Source of the DNA: JARRQJ01 sp037381915
Lineage (GTDB): Bacteria > Pseudomonadota > Gammaproteobacteria > DRLM01
NCBI GenBank assembly: GCA_037381915.1
Contig: JARRQJ010000028.1
Span: 1 to 64,000, forward strand
DNA: 64,000 nucleotides
Direction of reading: 5' to 3'
Shown: positions 25,038 to 34,167 of the stretch, piece by piece
Numbering within the stretch: the first letter of the stretch is position 1
How the letters are laid out: each line of letters begins with the position of its first letter
Program-made: the position numbers and the translations under genes
Notes under the pieces: generated by a model
Seen by the model: the letters and a program-made list of their open reading frames with translations, nothing else
Told to the model about the DNA's origin: nothing
Databases searched by the model: none

Positions 25038-25856
25038 ATGATCAAACCAATCGCAAATCTCTACGCCTACCGCGAGCTGATGGTTGTGCTTGCGTGGAAA
25101 AACATCGCGGTGCGCTACAAACAGGCTTACCTCGGCATAGCATGGGCGGTTTTGAAGCCGCTGATGCTTATGCTCATCTTCACCCTGGTGAAGAGCTTCG
25201 TCGGCATCGAGAGCGGCTCCATTCCCTACCCCATCCTTACCTTTGCCGCATTGATGCCCTGGACTTTCTTCCAGGAAGCGGCCTCCGAAGGCGTCAACAG
25301 CGTGGTGGGCAATTCCAGCCTCATCCGCAAGATTTACTTTCCCCGCGAAATCTTCCCGCTCACGAGCGTCATCACCAAGCTCGTGGAACTTGGCATCAAC
25401 TTCCTGATACTCGCCGGTATGATGGTCTATTATCAGATGGTGCCGACAGTTTATATATTGTGGGTGCCCGTCATCATCGCCTATACCATTCTGGCGGCAC
25501 TGAGCATCGCCATGGTGGGCGCAGCTGTTAATGTCTATTACCGCGACGTCGCCACGGCGCTGCCGGTGATGTTTTCACTGTTGATGTACGCCTCGCCGGT
25601 GATCTATCCGCTGTCACTGGTCAAGCAGAAACTGCTGGTCAATCAGGCAGCGGGTGACTGGTCGAACGCTCTCTATACCATATACACGCTCAATCCCCTC
25701 GCGGGCATCATCGATGCCTTCCAGCATGTGGTGCTGCGTGGCCTGCCGCCCGATTTGGCGGCAATGTTGCCGGGCCTATTATTGACGATAACAGTGCTCC
25801 CGCTCAGCTACCTGTTCTTCAAACGCGCGGAATCCTATTTCGCCGACGTGATCTGA
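25038..25856 (+). CDS. wzm: Polysaccharide ABC exporter, permease (Wzm type)
   Basis: This 272-residue ABC-2-type permease forms the inner-membrane channel through which a lipid-linked polysaccharide is exported. It has the short cytoplasmic N-terminus, the ABC-2 signature RYKQAYLGIAWAVLKPLM, and six hydrophobic segments. The downstream loop NSSLIRKIYFPREIFPL is the conserved coupling element of O-antigen and teichoic-acid exporters. No good ribosome site precedes the ATG at 25038. The ATP-binding partner follows 7 bases later. The long leader with ops-like elements points to control of elongation. Confidence 0.93.
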   Translation: MIKPIANLYAYRELMVVLAWKNIAVRYKQAYLGIAWAVLKPLMLMLIFTLVKSFVGIESGSIPYPILTFAALMPWTFFQEAASEGVNSVVGNSSLIRKIYFPREIFPLTSVITKLVELGINFLILAGMMVYYQMVPTVYILWVPVIIAYTILAALSIAMVGAAVNVYYRDVATALPVMFSLLMYASPVIYPLSLVKQKLLVNQAAGDWSNALYTIYTLNPLAGIIDAFQHVVLRGLPPDLAAMLPGLLLTITVLPLSYLFFKRAESYFADVI

Positions 25857-25863
25857 AAGCGCC

Positions 25864-27138
25864 ATGGCCATCATCGAAGTCAACCACATCACCAAGGAAT
25901 ACCGCCTCGGCGCCCTGCACAGTTTCAAGCAGACCCTGCACAATACCCTCGCCCGTCTGCGCGGCGATACTCCGCAAGGGCGTCCGCTATTCAAGGCCCT
26001 GGACGACATTGACTTCAAAGTTGAAGAAGGTGAGGTGCTTGGAATCATCGGTCACAACGGAGCGGGAAAAAGCACCTTACTCAAGATGCTCGCCCGCATC
26101 AGCGTCCCCACCCGCGGGACTATTACCGTCAAAGGCAAGGTCGCGCCCCTGATCGAAGTGGGCGCCGGCCTAGTCCCCGACCTCACTGGGCGTGAAAATA
26201 TCTATTTAAACGGGTCCATCCTCGGGATGAGGCGCGCTGAAATAGCAAGAAATTTTGATCAGATAGTCGCCTTTGCCGAATTGGAAGAATTCATTGACAC
26301 CCCGATCAAACGTTACAGCTCGGGCATGCAGGTTCGGCTTGGATTTTCCATTGCTACCAGTGTTGACGCCGATATCCTTATCGTAGATGAGGTGCTGGCC
26401 GTGGGTGACCTGGCGTTTCAGCGCAAATGCTTTGATAGGATGGAACAAATAATTAAGGGCAATGGAAGCACGGTTCTCCTGGTCAGCCACAACATTCGTC
26501 AAGTGCAACGGATGTGCACGAGGTCAATTCTCCTCGATCATGGCAGAATCATTGCTGATGGAAAAGCGTCAGATGTAACAGAGATGTTCTATCAGCACAG
26601 CAATGAGAAGGTTTTGAGCGACCAGCAAAACAAGCTTACCGTAAATCGGCGGGTCAAAACATCTGGAGAGGTCGAATTACTTGGCATCGATATACTTAGC
26701 CGCGAAGGACAGTGCATCGACCAAATAGAGTCCGGCGATATATTACGGGTCCGAGTCAAATTCAAATTACTTCGCTCACTAGAAAAACCGGAGATAGTAG
26801 TAGGTACTCATACCACAGATTTTCTCTACCTAACCGCCTCCTCTACGGCTATGCTTGATGACCGGCCTAATCTCTGCGCTGGCGTACACGAAATCGAATA
26901 TATTGTTGAATCATACCCCTTAGTGGCGGGTAATTACTGCGTGAGAATAGCATTTTTTGACAGCAATAGAAGGCCCCTTTTCAGCGGCGAAACTCTGAAG
27001 ATATTTTCAGTAAAAGCCGCACTTAGGGAAACCCTCGAACCGGAACTGCGCAAGCTAAATGTCCAAACCAGATGGAGACTCAATGGCGAAATTTACCCAA
27101 CTATAGCGACCTGCGACACAATTCAAATGTCCAATTAA
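25864..27138 (+). CDS. wzt: Polysaccharide ABC exporter, ATPase with C-terminal carbohydrate-binding domain (Wzt type)
   Basis: The 424-residue ATPase drives export with Wzm. Its N-terminal domain holds Walker A GHNGAGKST (63-71), the Wzt-type signature YSSGMQVRLGFSIA near 155, Walker B LIVDEVLAVGD and the switch His in LVSHN. From about residue 260 a beta-sandwich of the Wzt C-terminal type begins (VELLGIDILSREG), which in known systems recognises the modified end of the glycan. By my hand count GC falls from about 58% in the first 360 bases to about 46% in 26641-27060. That points to a mosaic gene whose specificity domain came from elsewhere, along with the AT-rich genes that follow. Confidence 0.92.
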   Translation: MAIIEVNHITKEYRLGALHSFKQTLHNTLARLRGDTPQGRPLFKALDDIDFKVEEGEVLGIIGHNGAGKSTLLKMLARISVPTRGTITVKGKVAPLIEVGAGLVPDLTGRENIYLNGSILGMRRAEIARNFDQIVAFAELEEFIDTPIKRYSSGMQVRLGFSIATSVDADILIVDEVLAVGDLAFQRKCFDRMEQIIKGNGSTVLLVSHNIRQVQRMCTRSILLDHGRIIADGKASDVTEMFYQHSNEKVLSDQQNKLTVNRRVKTSGEVELLGIDILSREGQCIDQIESGDILRVRVKFKLLRSLEKPEIVVGTHTTDFLYLTASSTAMLDDRPNLCAGVHEIEYIVESYPLVAGNYCVRIAFFDSNRRPLFSGETLKIFSVKAALRETLEPELRKLNVQTRWRLNGEIYPTIATCDTIQMSN

Positions 27139-27196
27139 TCTGCCAGAGCACAAGAGAATTATGCAGTCATTTATGTGAGTAGCAGAGCATACTGAT

Positions 27197-27931
27197 ATGA
27201 AGGTGGATTTTCTTATAGTCGGAACCCAGAAGGACGGCACCACGGCCCTGCATCACTTCCTAAACCAAACGCCGGGCTTATGCCTGCCCAAAGTAAAAGA
27301 AGTTCATTTCTTCGATAATGAGGAATTCTTCGCTGGAGAACCTGACTACAATCTCTATCATAACCATTTTTCACACCACCAAGCCGGGGATATATGCGGT
27401 GAGGCCACACCTATCTACATGCATTGGAAGCCCGCCGCCGAAAGAATCTTGCAATATAACCCAAATATGAAATTAATTTGCTGCCTACGCAATCCTGTGG
27501 ACCATAGATACTCTCACGACATGACGGAGCGGCAGCGCGGATATGAAACACAGGGTTTTTCTTATGCCCTACGATTAGAGCGACAACGCCGCCTTAGCGA
27601 GCACCCACTCCAGCATCGCCTTTACTCCCATGCAAAAAGAGGCTATCACTCAAGAAAGATATTGCAGCCACTTAAACTCTTCCCCCGGAAGAACATGCTC
27701 TTTGTAAATAACGAGGACCTGCAGCATCAACGTGACGACATCCTAACTAAGGCTTGGGATTTCATTGGGGTCACCCCTTCCGCCTCACTCATCCCAATGG
27801 AAAGGATAACTTCCAATGACTATATTCCAATGCCAGCGTCAGATCGCACTGACCTGAGTTCGCCATTTCGAGCTGAGAGCAGCAGACTAGAAGAACTTCT
27901 CGGCTGGAATTTGCGGGAGTGGCGGTCGTGA
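27197..27931 (+). CDS. Sulfotransferase (PAPS-dependent, heparan-sulfotransferase-like)
   Basis: The 244-residue cytoplasmic enzyme should transfer sulfate from PAPS to a sugar hydroxyl or amine. The 5'-phosphosulfate loop reads VGTQKDGTTALHHFL (residues 8-22; families usually have KGGTT or KCGTT, so Asp replaces Gly here). A 3'-phosphate motif, CCLRNPVDHRYSHD, lies near residue 95. The KEVHFFDN segment after the loop resembles deacetylase-sulfotransferase relatives. It follows wzt by 58 bases and overlaps the next sulfotransferase, so it is part of the exporter operon. The sequence is AT-rich like its neighbours. Confidence 0.85.
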   Translation: MKVDFLIVGTQKDGTTALHHFLNQTPGLCLPKVKEVHFFDNEEFFAGEPDYNLYHNHFSHHQAGDICGEATPIYMHWKPAAERILQYNPNMKLICCLRNPVDHRYSHDMTERQRGYETQGFSYALRLERQRRLSEHPLQHRLYSHAKRGYHSRKILQPLKLFPRKNMLFVNNEDLQHQRDDILTKAWDFIGVTPSASLIPMERITSNDYIPMPASDRTDLSSPFRAESSRLEELLGWNLREWRS

Positions 27932-28947
27932 GCACGAGCAATGCCACGAGAATAGAACACTCACGCGCCGTCCTCGTGCTAGGCATGCACCGTAGCGGCA
28001 CATCGGTGTTATCACGCGCACTTATCAGCCTAGGCGTGGATTTTGGTACCAGCCTTATCGCTGCTCGCCCTGACAACCCGAGGGGTTTTTTCGAGGATAA
28101 GGATATTTATGCGCTAAACCAGTCATTTTTAAGAAGCATGCGTTGCCAGTGGCATTCTCTCATCCTGCCAAAATCATATCCCTTAGAAGCTGAAATTACT
28201 TTCCGGAAGCAGGCCGCCAGGTTAATAGTCGAAAAATTTACCGGCTTATCCCTTTGGGGTTTAAAGGATCCGCGAATCACTCGACTCCTACCATATTGGG
28301 AAAAAGTATTCTCGGATATGCATATTAATAGACATTACATCCTAGCTAACCGCAATCCTCTGGAAGTAGCCAATTCCCTAGCAAAACGAAACGACATGCC
28401 AACGGCGCATGCTCTCGCACTGTGGGCGCTTCACCAGATCGATGGCCTTCAAGCAGTGATCAACAATGGCGGCATGATAGTCGATTACGAGCTCATGATG
28501 ACGCAGCCCTCGATTGAATTACGCAGACTCGCAGAATTTCTTGGGCAAGAGCTAGAAAGCGCTAATAAAGAAATATTTTTGAATGACTTTCTGGAACAGA
28601 ATTTGCGTCATCCTTATACTGGCGAAATACCATATTCTGGCTCGCCCTTAATAGACGCGTGCCTGTCTTTCAATAACACTCTATTGAAACTAGCCCAGTC
28701 CGCAACCTCCTTGGGACACGAAGAAATTTCCGAGGCTGAAGTGGCGCTAGCTCGCGCACAGCGAAGTATAGCCCTTCATACTGACTGGTTCCATGCCATA
28801 GATGACATCTACCTAAAGGTGGAAGATCTTAGACTAAGATTGCAGGAGAGTAATGCCACGATACAAAGTCTGCAGTCTGATCTTGCATGGTTAGAACGAA
28901 AGCCATTGGTTAAGATCGCAAGAAAGTTGAGAGATCTTCTTTCATAG
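27928..28947 (+). CDS. Sulfotransferase family protein with C-terminal coiled segment
   Basis: The 339-residue protein opens with AVLVLGMHRSGTSVLSRAL, a PAPS-binding P-loop of the sulfotransferase fold. The core contains WGLKDPRITRLLPYW and LANRNPLEVANSLAKR, the latter at the 3'-phosphate site. The last 90 residues are helical and charged (HEEISEAEVALARAQRS and QESNATIQSLQSDLAWLERK), suggestive of a coiled coil. GTG 27928 with GGGAG eight bases upstream is the best start and overlaps the previous stop (GTGA); GTG 27919 is possible. Substrate unknown, most likely the exported glycan. Confidence 0.82.
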   Translation: MSTSNATRIEHSRAVLVLGMHRSGTSVLSRALISLGVDFGTSLIAARPDNPRGFFEDKDIYALNQSFLRSMRCQWHSLILPKSYPLEAEITFRKQAARLIVEKFTGLSLWGLKDPRITRLLPYWEKVFSDMHINRHYILANRNPLEVANSLAKRNDMPTAHALALWALHQIDGLQAVINNGGMIVDYELMMTQPSIELRRLAEFLGQELESANKEIFLNDFLEQNLRHPYTGEIPYSGSPLIDACLSFNNTLLKLAQSATSLGHEEISEAEVALARAQRSIALHTDWFHAIDDIYLKVEDLRLRLQESNATIQSLQSDLAWLERKPLVKIARKLRDLLS

Positions 28948-29250
28948 ATCGGAGGCGATAAAAATGAGGATTATGGAAGCCTTCAATGTCAACTATGTAT
29001 ACAAATAATGGCATATAATGGAGCCTTATCAAAGCATTTACCAGCAACCTTTAACGTACTGACGTGAAGCTCACATGAAGCAGCATTTAGCATACCGAAA
29101 ATGACTAAACACGCTCTTGATATAGCCGCGAGAGTCACGCGCCAAGTATACCGGCTAATGAATTTGTGAACACGCACTTATGCGCGATCCGGATGCAGAG
29201 AAATCTGGAATCTCAAGTACACCGTCGCAAATTAACTAAGAGCTTATTCA
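28948..29250. other. AT-rich intergenic gap
   Basis: No gene is supported in these 303 bases. The composition matches the AT-rich block before it. The next gene is much more GC-rich from about 29500, so the gap marks a composition boundary. Confidence 0.4.
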
Positions 29251-30321
29251 GTGAAAATGATTGACATCACATCCACACACACTAAATATTCTCCAGCTGT
29301 TGCCATCGTCATCCTCAACTGGAACGGTGCCGCCGATACTCTGGCCTGCCTGCGGTCAGTTGAAAAAATTGATTACTCAAACTTCATGATTATAGTGATC
29401 GACAACGGATCCAGCGACGATTCAGTGGCAGTCATCCGCGCTGCCTTCCCTAAGATCGAAGTTATCGAAACCGGCAGTAATCTAGGCTTTGCCGGAGGAA
29501 ATAATGTTGGCATCAAGCGGGCGCTGGAACTCGATGCCGATCACGTGCTGCTGCTCAACAACGACACTGAAGTCGATAGCGGCATCTTGAACGCCTTCGT
29601 CGATGCGGCGCGACGCTTTCCCCGGGCGGGGGTGTTCAGCGGCAAGATTTACTTCCACGACGATCCGAAGCGTATCTGGTATGCCGGCGTCCAATGGAAC
29701 ATCAAGGAGGCGCGCTTCAGGCAACTCGGGGAAGGCATGCAGGACGACGGCGCTTCCTATTCCGCCATATGCGAAACGGACTATGCCTGCGGCTGTGCAT
29801 TCTTCGTACCGGCCAAGCGCCTGCGGGAGATCGGCTTGCTGGATGAGGATTTCTTTCTTTACTTCGAGGAAACAGACTGGTCCTACCGAGCCAGGAAGGC
29901 GGGATATCCGTCGATCTTCGTCCCGGGCGCAATACTATGGCACAAGGTGTCGGTATCTTTCGGCGGCGAGGACTCACCGCTAGCCCTCTATTTCGTTACC
30001 CGCAACCGTTTGCTGTGGGCAAGGAAACATGCCGCTTGGCGCCGGCGCTTGGATACCCATGCAAAGGCCTGGCGCTCCCTGTTTCAGCGCTTCATTGGCC
30101 CGTTGGCGGGGACCCACCTCAGGGGTGCGTTCACACTGAAGGCCTGGTGGTGGTCCGTGCATCAAGCATTTCGCGATCCGCGGAATTTGGCTTATTTTAT
30201 GGGTGTGCGGGATTTTTGCTTGGGCCGCTTCGGGGATTGCCCGCCTGCGGTTCGCGAACTCGCCAGACACCTGCAATCCCAAGCTGTTGAATCGACGCAT
30301 GGTGTTGCGGGGCCGGGATGA
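29251..30321 (+). CDS. GT2 glycosyltransferase, rhamnosyltransferase-like
   Basis: This cytoplasmic inverting transferase of 356 residues has an N-terminal GT-A fold. Landmarks are AIVILNWNGAADTLACLRSV, VIDNGSSDDSV, GFAGGNNVGI and the acceptor-side LLLNNDTEV. FFLYFEETDWSYRARKAGY is a hallmark of the dTDP-rhamnosyltransferase-like branch. The donor sugar is inferred only. The start is GTG 29251, with TAAGAG eight bases upstream, or ATG 29257. The first 200 bases are AT-rich and the rest GC-rich, another sign of patchwork. It is followed after 18 bases by another transferase gene. Confidence 0.88.
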   Translation: MKMIDITSTHTKYSPAVAIVILNWNGAADTLACLRSVEKIDYSNFMIIVIDNGSSDDSVAVIRAAFPKIEVIETGSNLGFAGGNNVGIKRALELDADHVLLLNNDTEVDSGILNAFVDAARRFPRAGVFSGKIYFHDDPKRIWYAGVQWNIKEARFRQLGEGMQDDGASYSAICETDYACGCAFFVPAKRLREIGLLDEDFFLYFEETDWSYRARKAGYPSIFVPGAILWHKVSVSFGGEDSPLALYFVTRNRLLWARKHAAWRRRLDTHAKAWRSLFQRFIGPLAGTHLRGAFTLKAWWWSVHQAFRDPRNLAYFMGVRDFCLGRFGDCPPAVRELARHLQSQAVESTHGVAGPG

Positions 30322-30339
30322 ATTAGTACGATACTTGTC

Positions 30340-31224
30340 ATGCAAACGTCAAATTCATTCTGGTCGTATCAACTTCGTTCAACCTGGCGCAATCTGGATC
30401 ACCTGTCGCCTGCGAACAGGCTCAGTGCCTTTTTACGGCAGGTCCGCGAGATGCTGGCCCGCCATCACAGCGCCAGTGGGTCCCCCTTGGTGGGCTCGGG
30501 CATTCCCGAGGACGACAAGCTCACGGTGATTGTCCTTAATCACAAACGTCCGCAGAACGTGGGACAAATTGCGCAATATGTGCTGCGTGCGGGGTTTGTC
30601 GGCAGGTTGATCATCTCGAACAACAGCCAGGCCTATCCCATCGAAAATTACACCAGGGTCAAGGACCCTCGCCTGATCCTGCTCAATCAAAACGAGCCGT
30701 CGGGGGTGGGCATCAGTTTGGAATTGGCGCGCGAGTATCGCTCCCGTTATTACATCCGCATCGACGATGACATCTTCCTGCACCCTGCACAGCTGCAGTG
30801 GATTTACTGGAACCTGCGACGATTCAGTGACCGCCCCCATGGGATCTTCGGCGCGATGCTCTCGGCGGACAAGGATCCGATCAAGGAATGGCCCTTCACC
30901 CATAAGAGAAATTTTACAGGGCCGGTTGAAATCCTGAACGGTTTGTTCGCCTTCACCGAGATGCAGCTGGAGGAATACTTCCGGTTGTGCGGCTTGCTGG
31001 GCATTACGGACCAGAAGTCCCTGATGAATGGCGAAGATATCGTACTGAGCTTTTCCGGCGATAGGATACCTATGGTCCATAACGTCGGTCCGATCTGGGA
31101 ATGTGCCTCGGAAGCGAACCCCGGCGTGGCTCTGCATCAGTCGCGGCCTCGCTTTTACGAGGAGCGGTGGAAGATGTTTTCGGAATTACTCAAAATCAAG
31201 CCTCTCATCGGAGAAGATCGATAG
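30340..31224 (+). CDS. Probable GT-A glycosyltransferase
   Basis: The 294-residue protein has LTVIVLNHKRPQNVGQIAQYV as first strand and helix, and an acidic YYIRIDDDIFLHPAQL at the metal site near residue 145, consistent with a GT-A nucleotide-sugar transferase. The rest (NGLFAFTEMQLEEYFRLCG, NGEDIVLSFS) matches no family I can name, but the GED motif resembles GT2-like acceptor-site motifs. It belongs to the run 29251-33261 on the plus strand. Donor and acceptor are unknown. Confidence 0.7.
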   Translation: MQTSNSFWSYQLRSTWRNLDHLSPANRLSAFLRQVREMLARHHSASGSPLVGSGIPEDDKLTVIVLNHKRPQNVGQIAQYVLRAGFVGRLIISNNSQAYPIENYTRVKDPRLILLNQNEPSGVGISLELAREYRSRYYIRIDDDIFLHPAQLQWIYWNLRRFSDRPHGIFGAMLSADKDPIKEWPFTHKRNFTGPVEILNGLFAFTEMQLEEYFRLCGLLGITDQKSLMNGEDIVLSFSGDRIPMVHNVGPIWECASEANPGVALHQSRPRFYEERWKMFSELLKIKPLIGEDR

Positions 31225-31242
31225 CTGGAAGGAGATTTTCTA

Positions 31243-33261
31243 ATGTTTACAGGGATATTTCGCATTATCCGTGGTGTAATCCTCGGAGTCGTGACCGTGA
31301 CGGCAGTAATGCTGCTGGGAGGCTGTTCTCGGCCGGAGGTCAATGTCAAGCTCTTTGAGGACGTCACCGCCCAATCCGGCTTGGAGGCCTATAGGGGCAT
31401 GACTTACGGCGCGGCCTGGGGCGATTTTAACGGAGACGGCCTGCCGGACCTCTATGTAACTAACCACTGGCAATCGGACGGCGCAAAGTTATTCCGCAAT
31501 ATGGGAAAAGGTCATTTCGAAGATGTGACCGACGAGTTCTTTGTTCCCCAGGATTTGACAGGCGACAAACACGGTGCCGTATGGGCTGATTTCAACAATG
31601 ACGGCCGCCCGGACCTGGTCCAAATGACCGGTGGGGCCCGGGGAATCGGCTCCGAGCCGAAACGACTTTTTCTCAATCGAGGGAGGAAGTTTGAAGACGT
31701 GGCTGAGGCGCTTGGGGTGTCCAACCCCTATGATCGCGCACGCATGCCTTTGTGGTACGACTACAATCGGGATGGTTTGCTCGATCTGTTCGAGGGCGCC
31801 GAAAGGCGGCTCGATGATCGCAAGCCGCCTTTCGTATTTCTGCAGCACAGCGGCAAGTTCACCGTTGCAGCCAATGTTATAAAGTTTGCCTCAAGGTCAC
31901 CAAAGTTCTGCATAATAACCGCTCTCAATAGCGATTATCATTCCGATTTGGTATGTCGTGTCGCGGGAAAGCACGTGACTGCACAGGTTTTCAACACGAC
32001 AAGCTTGCCCGCCCGTGAAGTCAAGAATGCTCTTCCGCATACTGCTTTCCAAGATATTGCCGCCGCTGATTTCGATAATGACGGTAAGTTAGACCTGTTC
32101 ATGGCGCGGAAAAATCCCCCGGGACCCGTGGCTTTCGGTCGGACCAGCAATGACCAGTTCATCACGGATGTCTGGATCGATCGCAAAAACGTCGATAAAA
32201 CAACGGGTTTTGCCTTTCGCACCTCCGGCAAGTTGGCATACCAAGTTGACTCCAGATGGCCCAAGGACGCACTGTCGGTCAATCAAATCCACCTCGGCAA
32301 GCAAGGCGTTTCGCCCGGCAAGTTTAAATTCACTTTGCCTGACGGCGTCGTAGATGCTGCCGGGATGACGACCAATGAGCCTGGGAAGCAGGCGGGAGTA
32401 TACGTGGGCATGACATCACCCGGAAAATGGGAGGTGCGCGTTACGGCTCCGCGAAAATACATATCAGAGGGGAAATCAAACTATCAAGAAATCCAGATAA
32501 AAGTCACGGCTTCCCAACCGATTACCGATCTCGAAGCAATTGGCGAACCCGCCGCTGTGGAGGATGCACCGGCGCGGTTGTTTATGAACCGGGGTGGCAA
32601 GCTGATCGAGGAAAGCGATAAACGTGGTGTCAATGCCCGTCTCGTCGCCGGTGTCAACGTCGTTGCCGGTGACTTCGACAACGACATGCATGAGGATTTG
32701 TTTGTGCTTGCCTCCAGCGAAATCGGCCAAGAGGAAAACCTGCTGTTGCTCAATCGCGGGGATGGGCATTTCGATGTAGTCCATGGCGCGGGTGGAGCTG
32801 GCGGTGACCTGAGCGGGGTCGGCGACTCCGTCACCACCGTGGATTATGATGGTGACGGATCTCTTGACCTGCTCACCACGACAGGCGGAAGCATGGGCCG
32901 CAGCGAGGGCCTGCCCGCCGATAACGGCCGCTACCACTTGTATCATAACGTAGGAAATCGCAATCATTGGATCGAGATCGATCTTGAAGGCACTAAATCA
33001 AATCGTGATGGCATCGGCGCAGTGGTGGAAGTCGTCGCTGGAGGCGTGACCCAGACGCAGGTCCAGGATGACGGGGTCCACTTTCGCGCGCAAAATTCCC
33101 AACGCCTGCACTTCGGTTTAGCCCGGAACACCCGGGTCGACAAAATAACGGTTCACTGGCCGAGCGGCACGGTGCAGGAACTGGACAAGGTCCCCGGCGA
33201 CCAGATACTGCGCATAAAAGAGCCGCAAAAGGCGATGGCGGCGACGGACACTGCCAAATAA
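31243..33261 (+). CDS. Lipoprotein with VCBS/FG-GAP repeats and UnbV/ASPIC domain (CRTAC1-like)
   Basis: The 672-residue protein has a lipoprotein signal with lipobox LLGGC (Cys28). Calcium-binding-type repeats follow in several places: AAWGDFNGDGLPDLYV, AVWADFNNDGRPDLVQ, IAAADFDNDGKLDLFM, VAGDFDNDMHEDLFV and TTVDYDGDGSLDLLTT. These build a beta-propeller of integrin-alpha type. The C-terminus, HWIEIDLEGTKSNRDGIGAVV to VHWPSGTVQELDKV, is a UnbV/ASPIC domain. It is likely an outer-membrane-anchored extracellular protein, possibly binding the exported glycan. It lies inside the glycosyltransferase operon, 18 bases after the upstream gene with GGAGAT as ribosome site. Confidence 0.85.
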   Translation: MFTGIFRIIRGVILGVVTVTAVMLLGGCSRPEVNVKLFEDVTAQSGLEAYRGMTYGAAWGDFNGDGLPDLYVTNHWQSDGAKLFRNMGKGHFEDVTDEFFVPQDLTGDKHGAVWADFNNDGRPDLVQMTGGARGIGSEPKRLFLNRGRKFEDVAEALGVSNPYDRARMPLWYDYNRDGLLDLFEGAERRLDDRKPPFVFLQHSGKFTVAANVIKFASRSPKFCIITALNSDYHSDLVCRVAGKHVTAQVFNTTSLPAREVKNALPHTAFQDIAAADFDNDGKLDLFMARKNPPGPVAFGRTSNDQFITDVWIDRKNVDKTTGFAFRTSGKLAYQVDSRWPKDALSVNQIHLGKQGVSPGKFKFTLPDGVVDAAGMTTNEPGKQAGVYVGMTSPGKWEVRVTAPRKYISEGKSNYQEIQIKVTASQPITDLEAIGEPAAVEDAPARLFMNRGGKLIEESDKRGVNARLVAGVNVVAGDFDNDMHEDLFVLASSEIGQEENLLLLNRGDGHFDVVHGAGGAGGDLSGVGDSVTTVDYDGDGSLDLLTTTGGSMGRSEGLPADNGRYHLYHNVGNRNHWIEIDLEGTKSNRDGIGAVVEVVAGGVTQTQVQDDGVHFRAQNSQRLHFGLARNTRVDKITVHWPSGTVQELDKVPGDQILRIKEPQKAMAATDTAK

Positions 33262-33282
33262 GGCGGCACAGGGCCCACAGCG

Positions 33283-33312
33283 TTTAGGCAAATTCCGCGG
33301 TGCCGATATAAT
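33283..33312 (+). promoter_or_regulatory. Candidate sigma-70 promoter
   Basis: A perfect TATAAT at 33307-33312 has TTTAGG as a weak -35 at 33283-33288, 18 bases away. It would start transcription just before the AAGGAG of the following gene. Confidence 0.3.
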
Positions 33313-33335
33313 GAGGACATTTAAGGAGTTGTCAA

Positions 33336-34167
33336 ATGCCGTTTTGGCACAAACCCAAACCCAGTTACGAGCGGGCTATGGACTGGTTCAAGCAGCACAT
33401 GATCGCCGACAAGGGCATTATCGTCCATACCAGGCAACCGGTGCCCTACCCGGAAGTAACTGGGTATTACATTCCCACCCTCTATGATTGGCAGGAACGG
33501 GCTCTAGCAAGGATCTGCACCAAATGGCTGTTGTCGATCCAATTGCCGGAGGGCGCCTTCCCCGCCCCGGATGGTGTACCGTACACCTTCGATACCGCAC
33601 AGGTCATGCGCGGCCTATGTGCCGCCCTGGAGGATATGGACGGCGTCGAAACACCCCTGCGCCGGGCCTGCGATTGGCTGGTGGCACAGATCGATGCGGA
33701 TGGGCGTCTGACCACGCCGTCAACGGAGTTATGGAGTGATATCGCCAATGATTTGATCTTACAAGCGGCAAGAGGATCTGGTTCCGTTCAACCGCCTATC
33801 GCATTTCCATGCCTATGCCATGGAGGCGCTGTGCGAACTCGACGAGATCGAGTTGGCGAGGCGCGGCATGGCCGACGTGGAAAAAAGCCAACGCCGCGAT
33901 GGCAGCGTGCCGGCCTATCCCAACGTGGAATGGGTTTGTTCAACCGGCATCGCACAATATGCCATCGTCTGGTACCGATTGGGGCACAAGGACCGAGCGG
34001 ACCGCGCCATCCGCTACCTGGAAAAGATCCAGAATAAATCGGGTGGCTTCTTCGGCAGCTACGGCAAGGGCGCCCAGTATATATCAGGCGCTGAAATCAG
34101 CTGGGCGGTAAAATATTTTCTCGATGCCTATTTATTAATGTTGCGTGGAGAACGGCAACATGCTTAA
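33336..34167 (+). pseudogene. Alpha/alpha-toroid polysaccharide-associated protein, frameshifted
   Basis: The frame from ATG 33336 (AAGGAG upstream) is normal to about 33758, then slips. Continuing one base later from 33760 gives YKRQEDLVPFNRLSHFHAYAMEAL and runs to a stop at 34167. A single extra T in CTT at 33757-33759 would explain it. The rejoined product of about 276 residues resembles the 405-residue protein at 56905-58122: PYPEVTGYYIPTL against SYPETSGYIVETF, and LSIQLPEGAFP against LSIQHPDGAFP. It has the repeat pattern of an alpha/alpha-barrel (glycoside hydrolase or lyase-like). The slip could be real decay or a sequencing error; the downstream half keeps full coding character. Confidence 0.7.
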
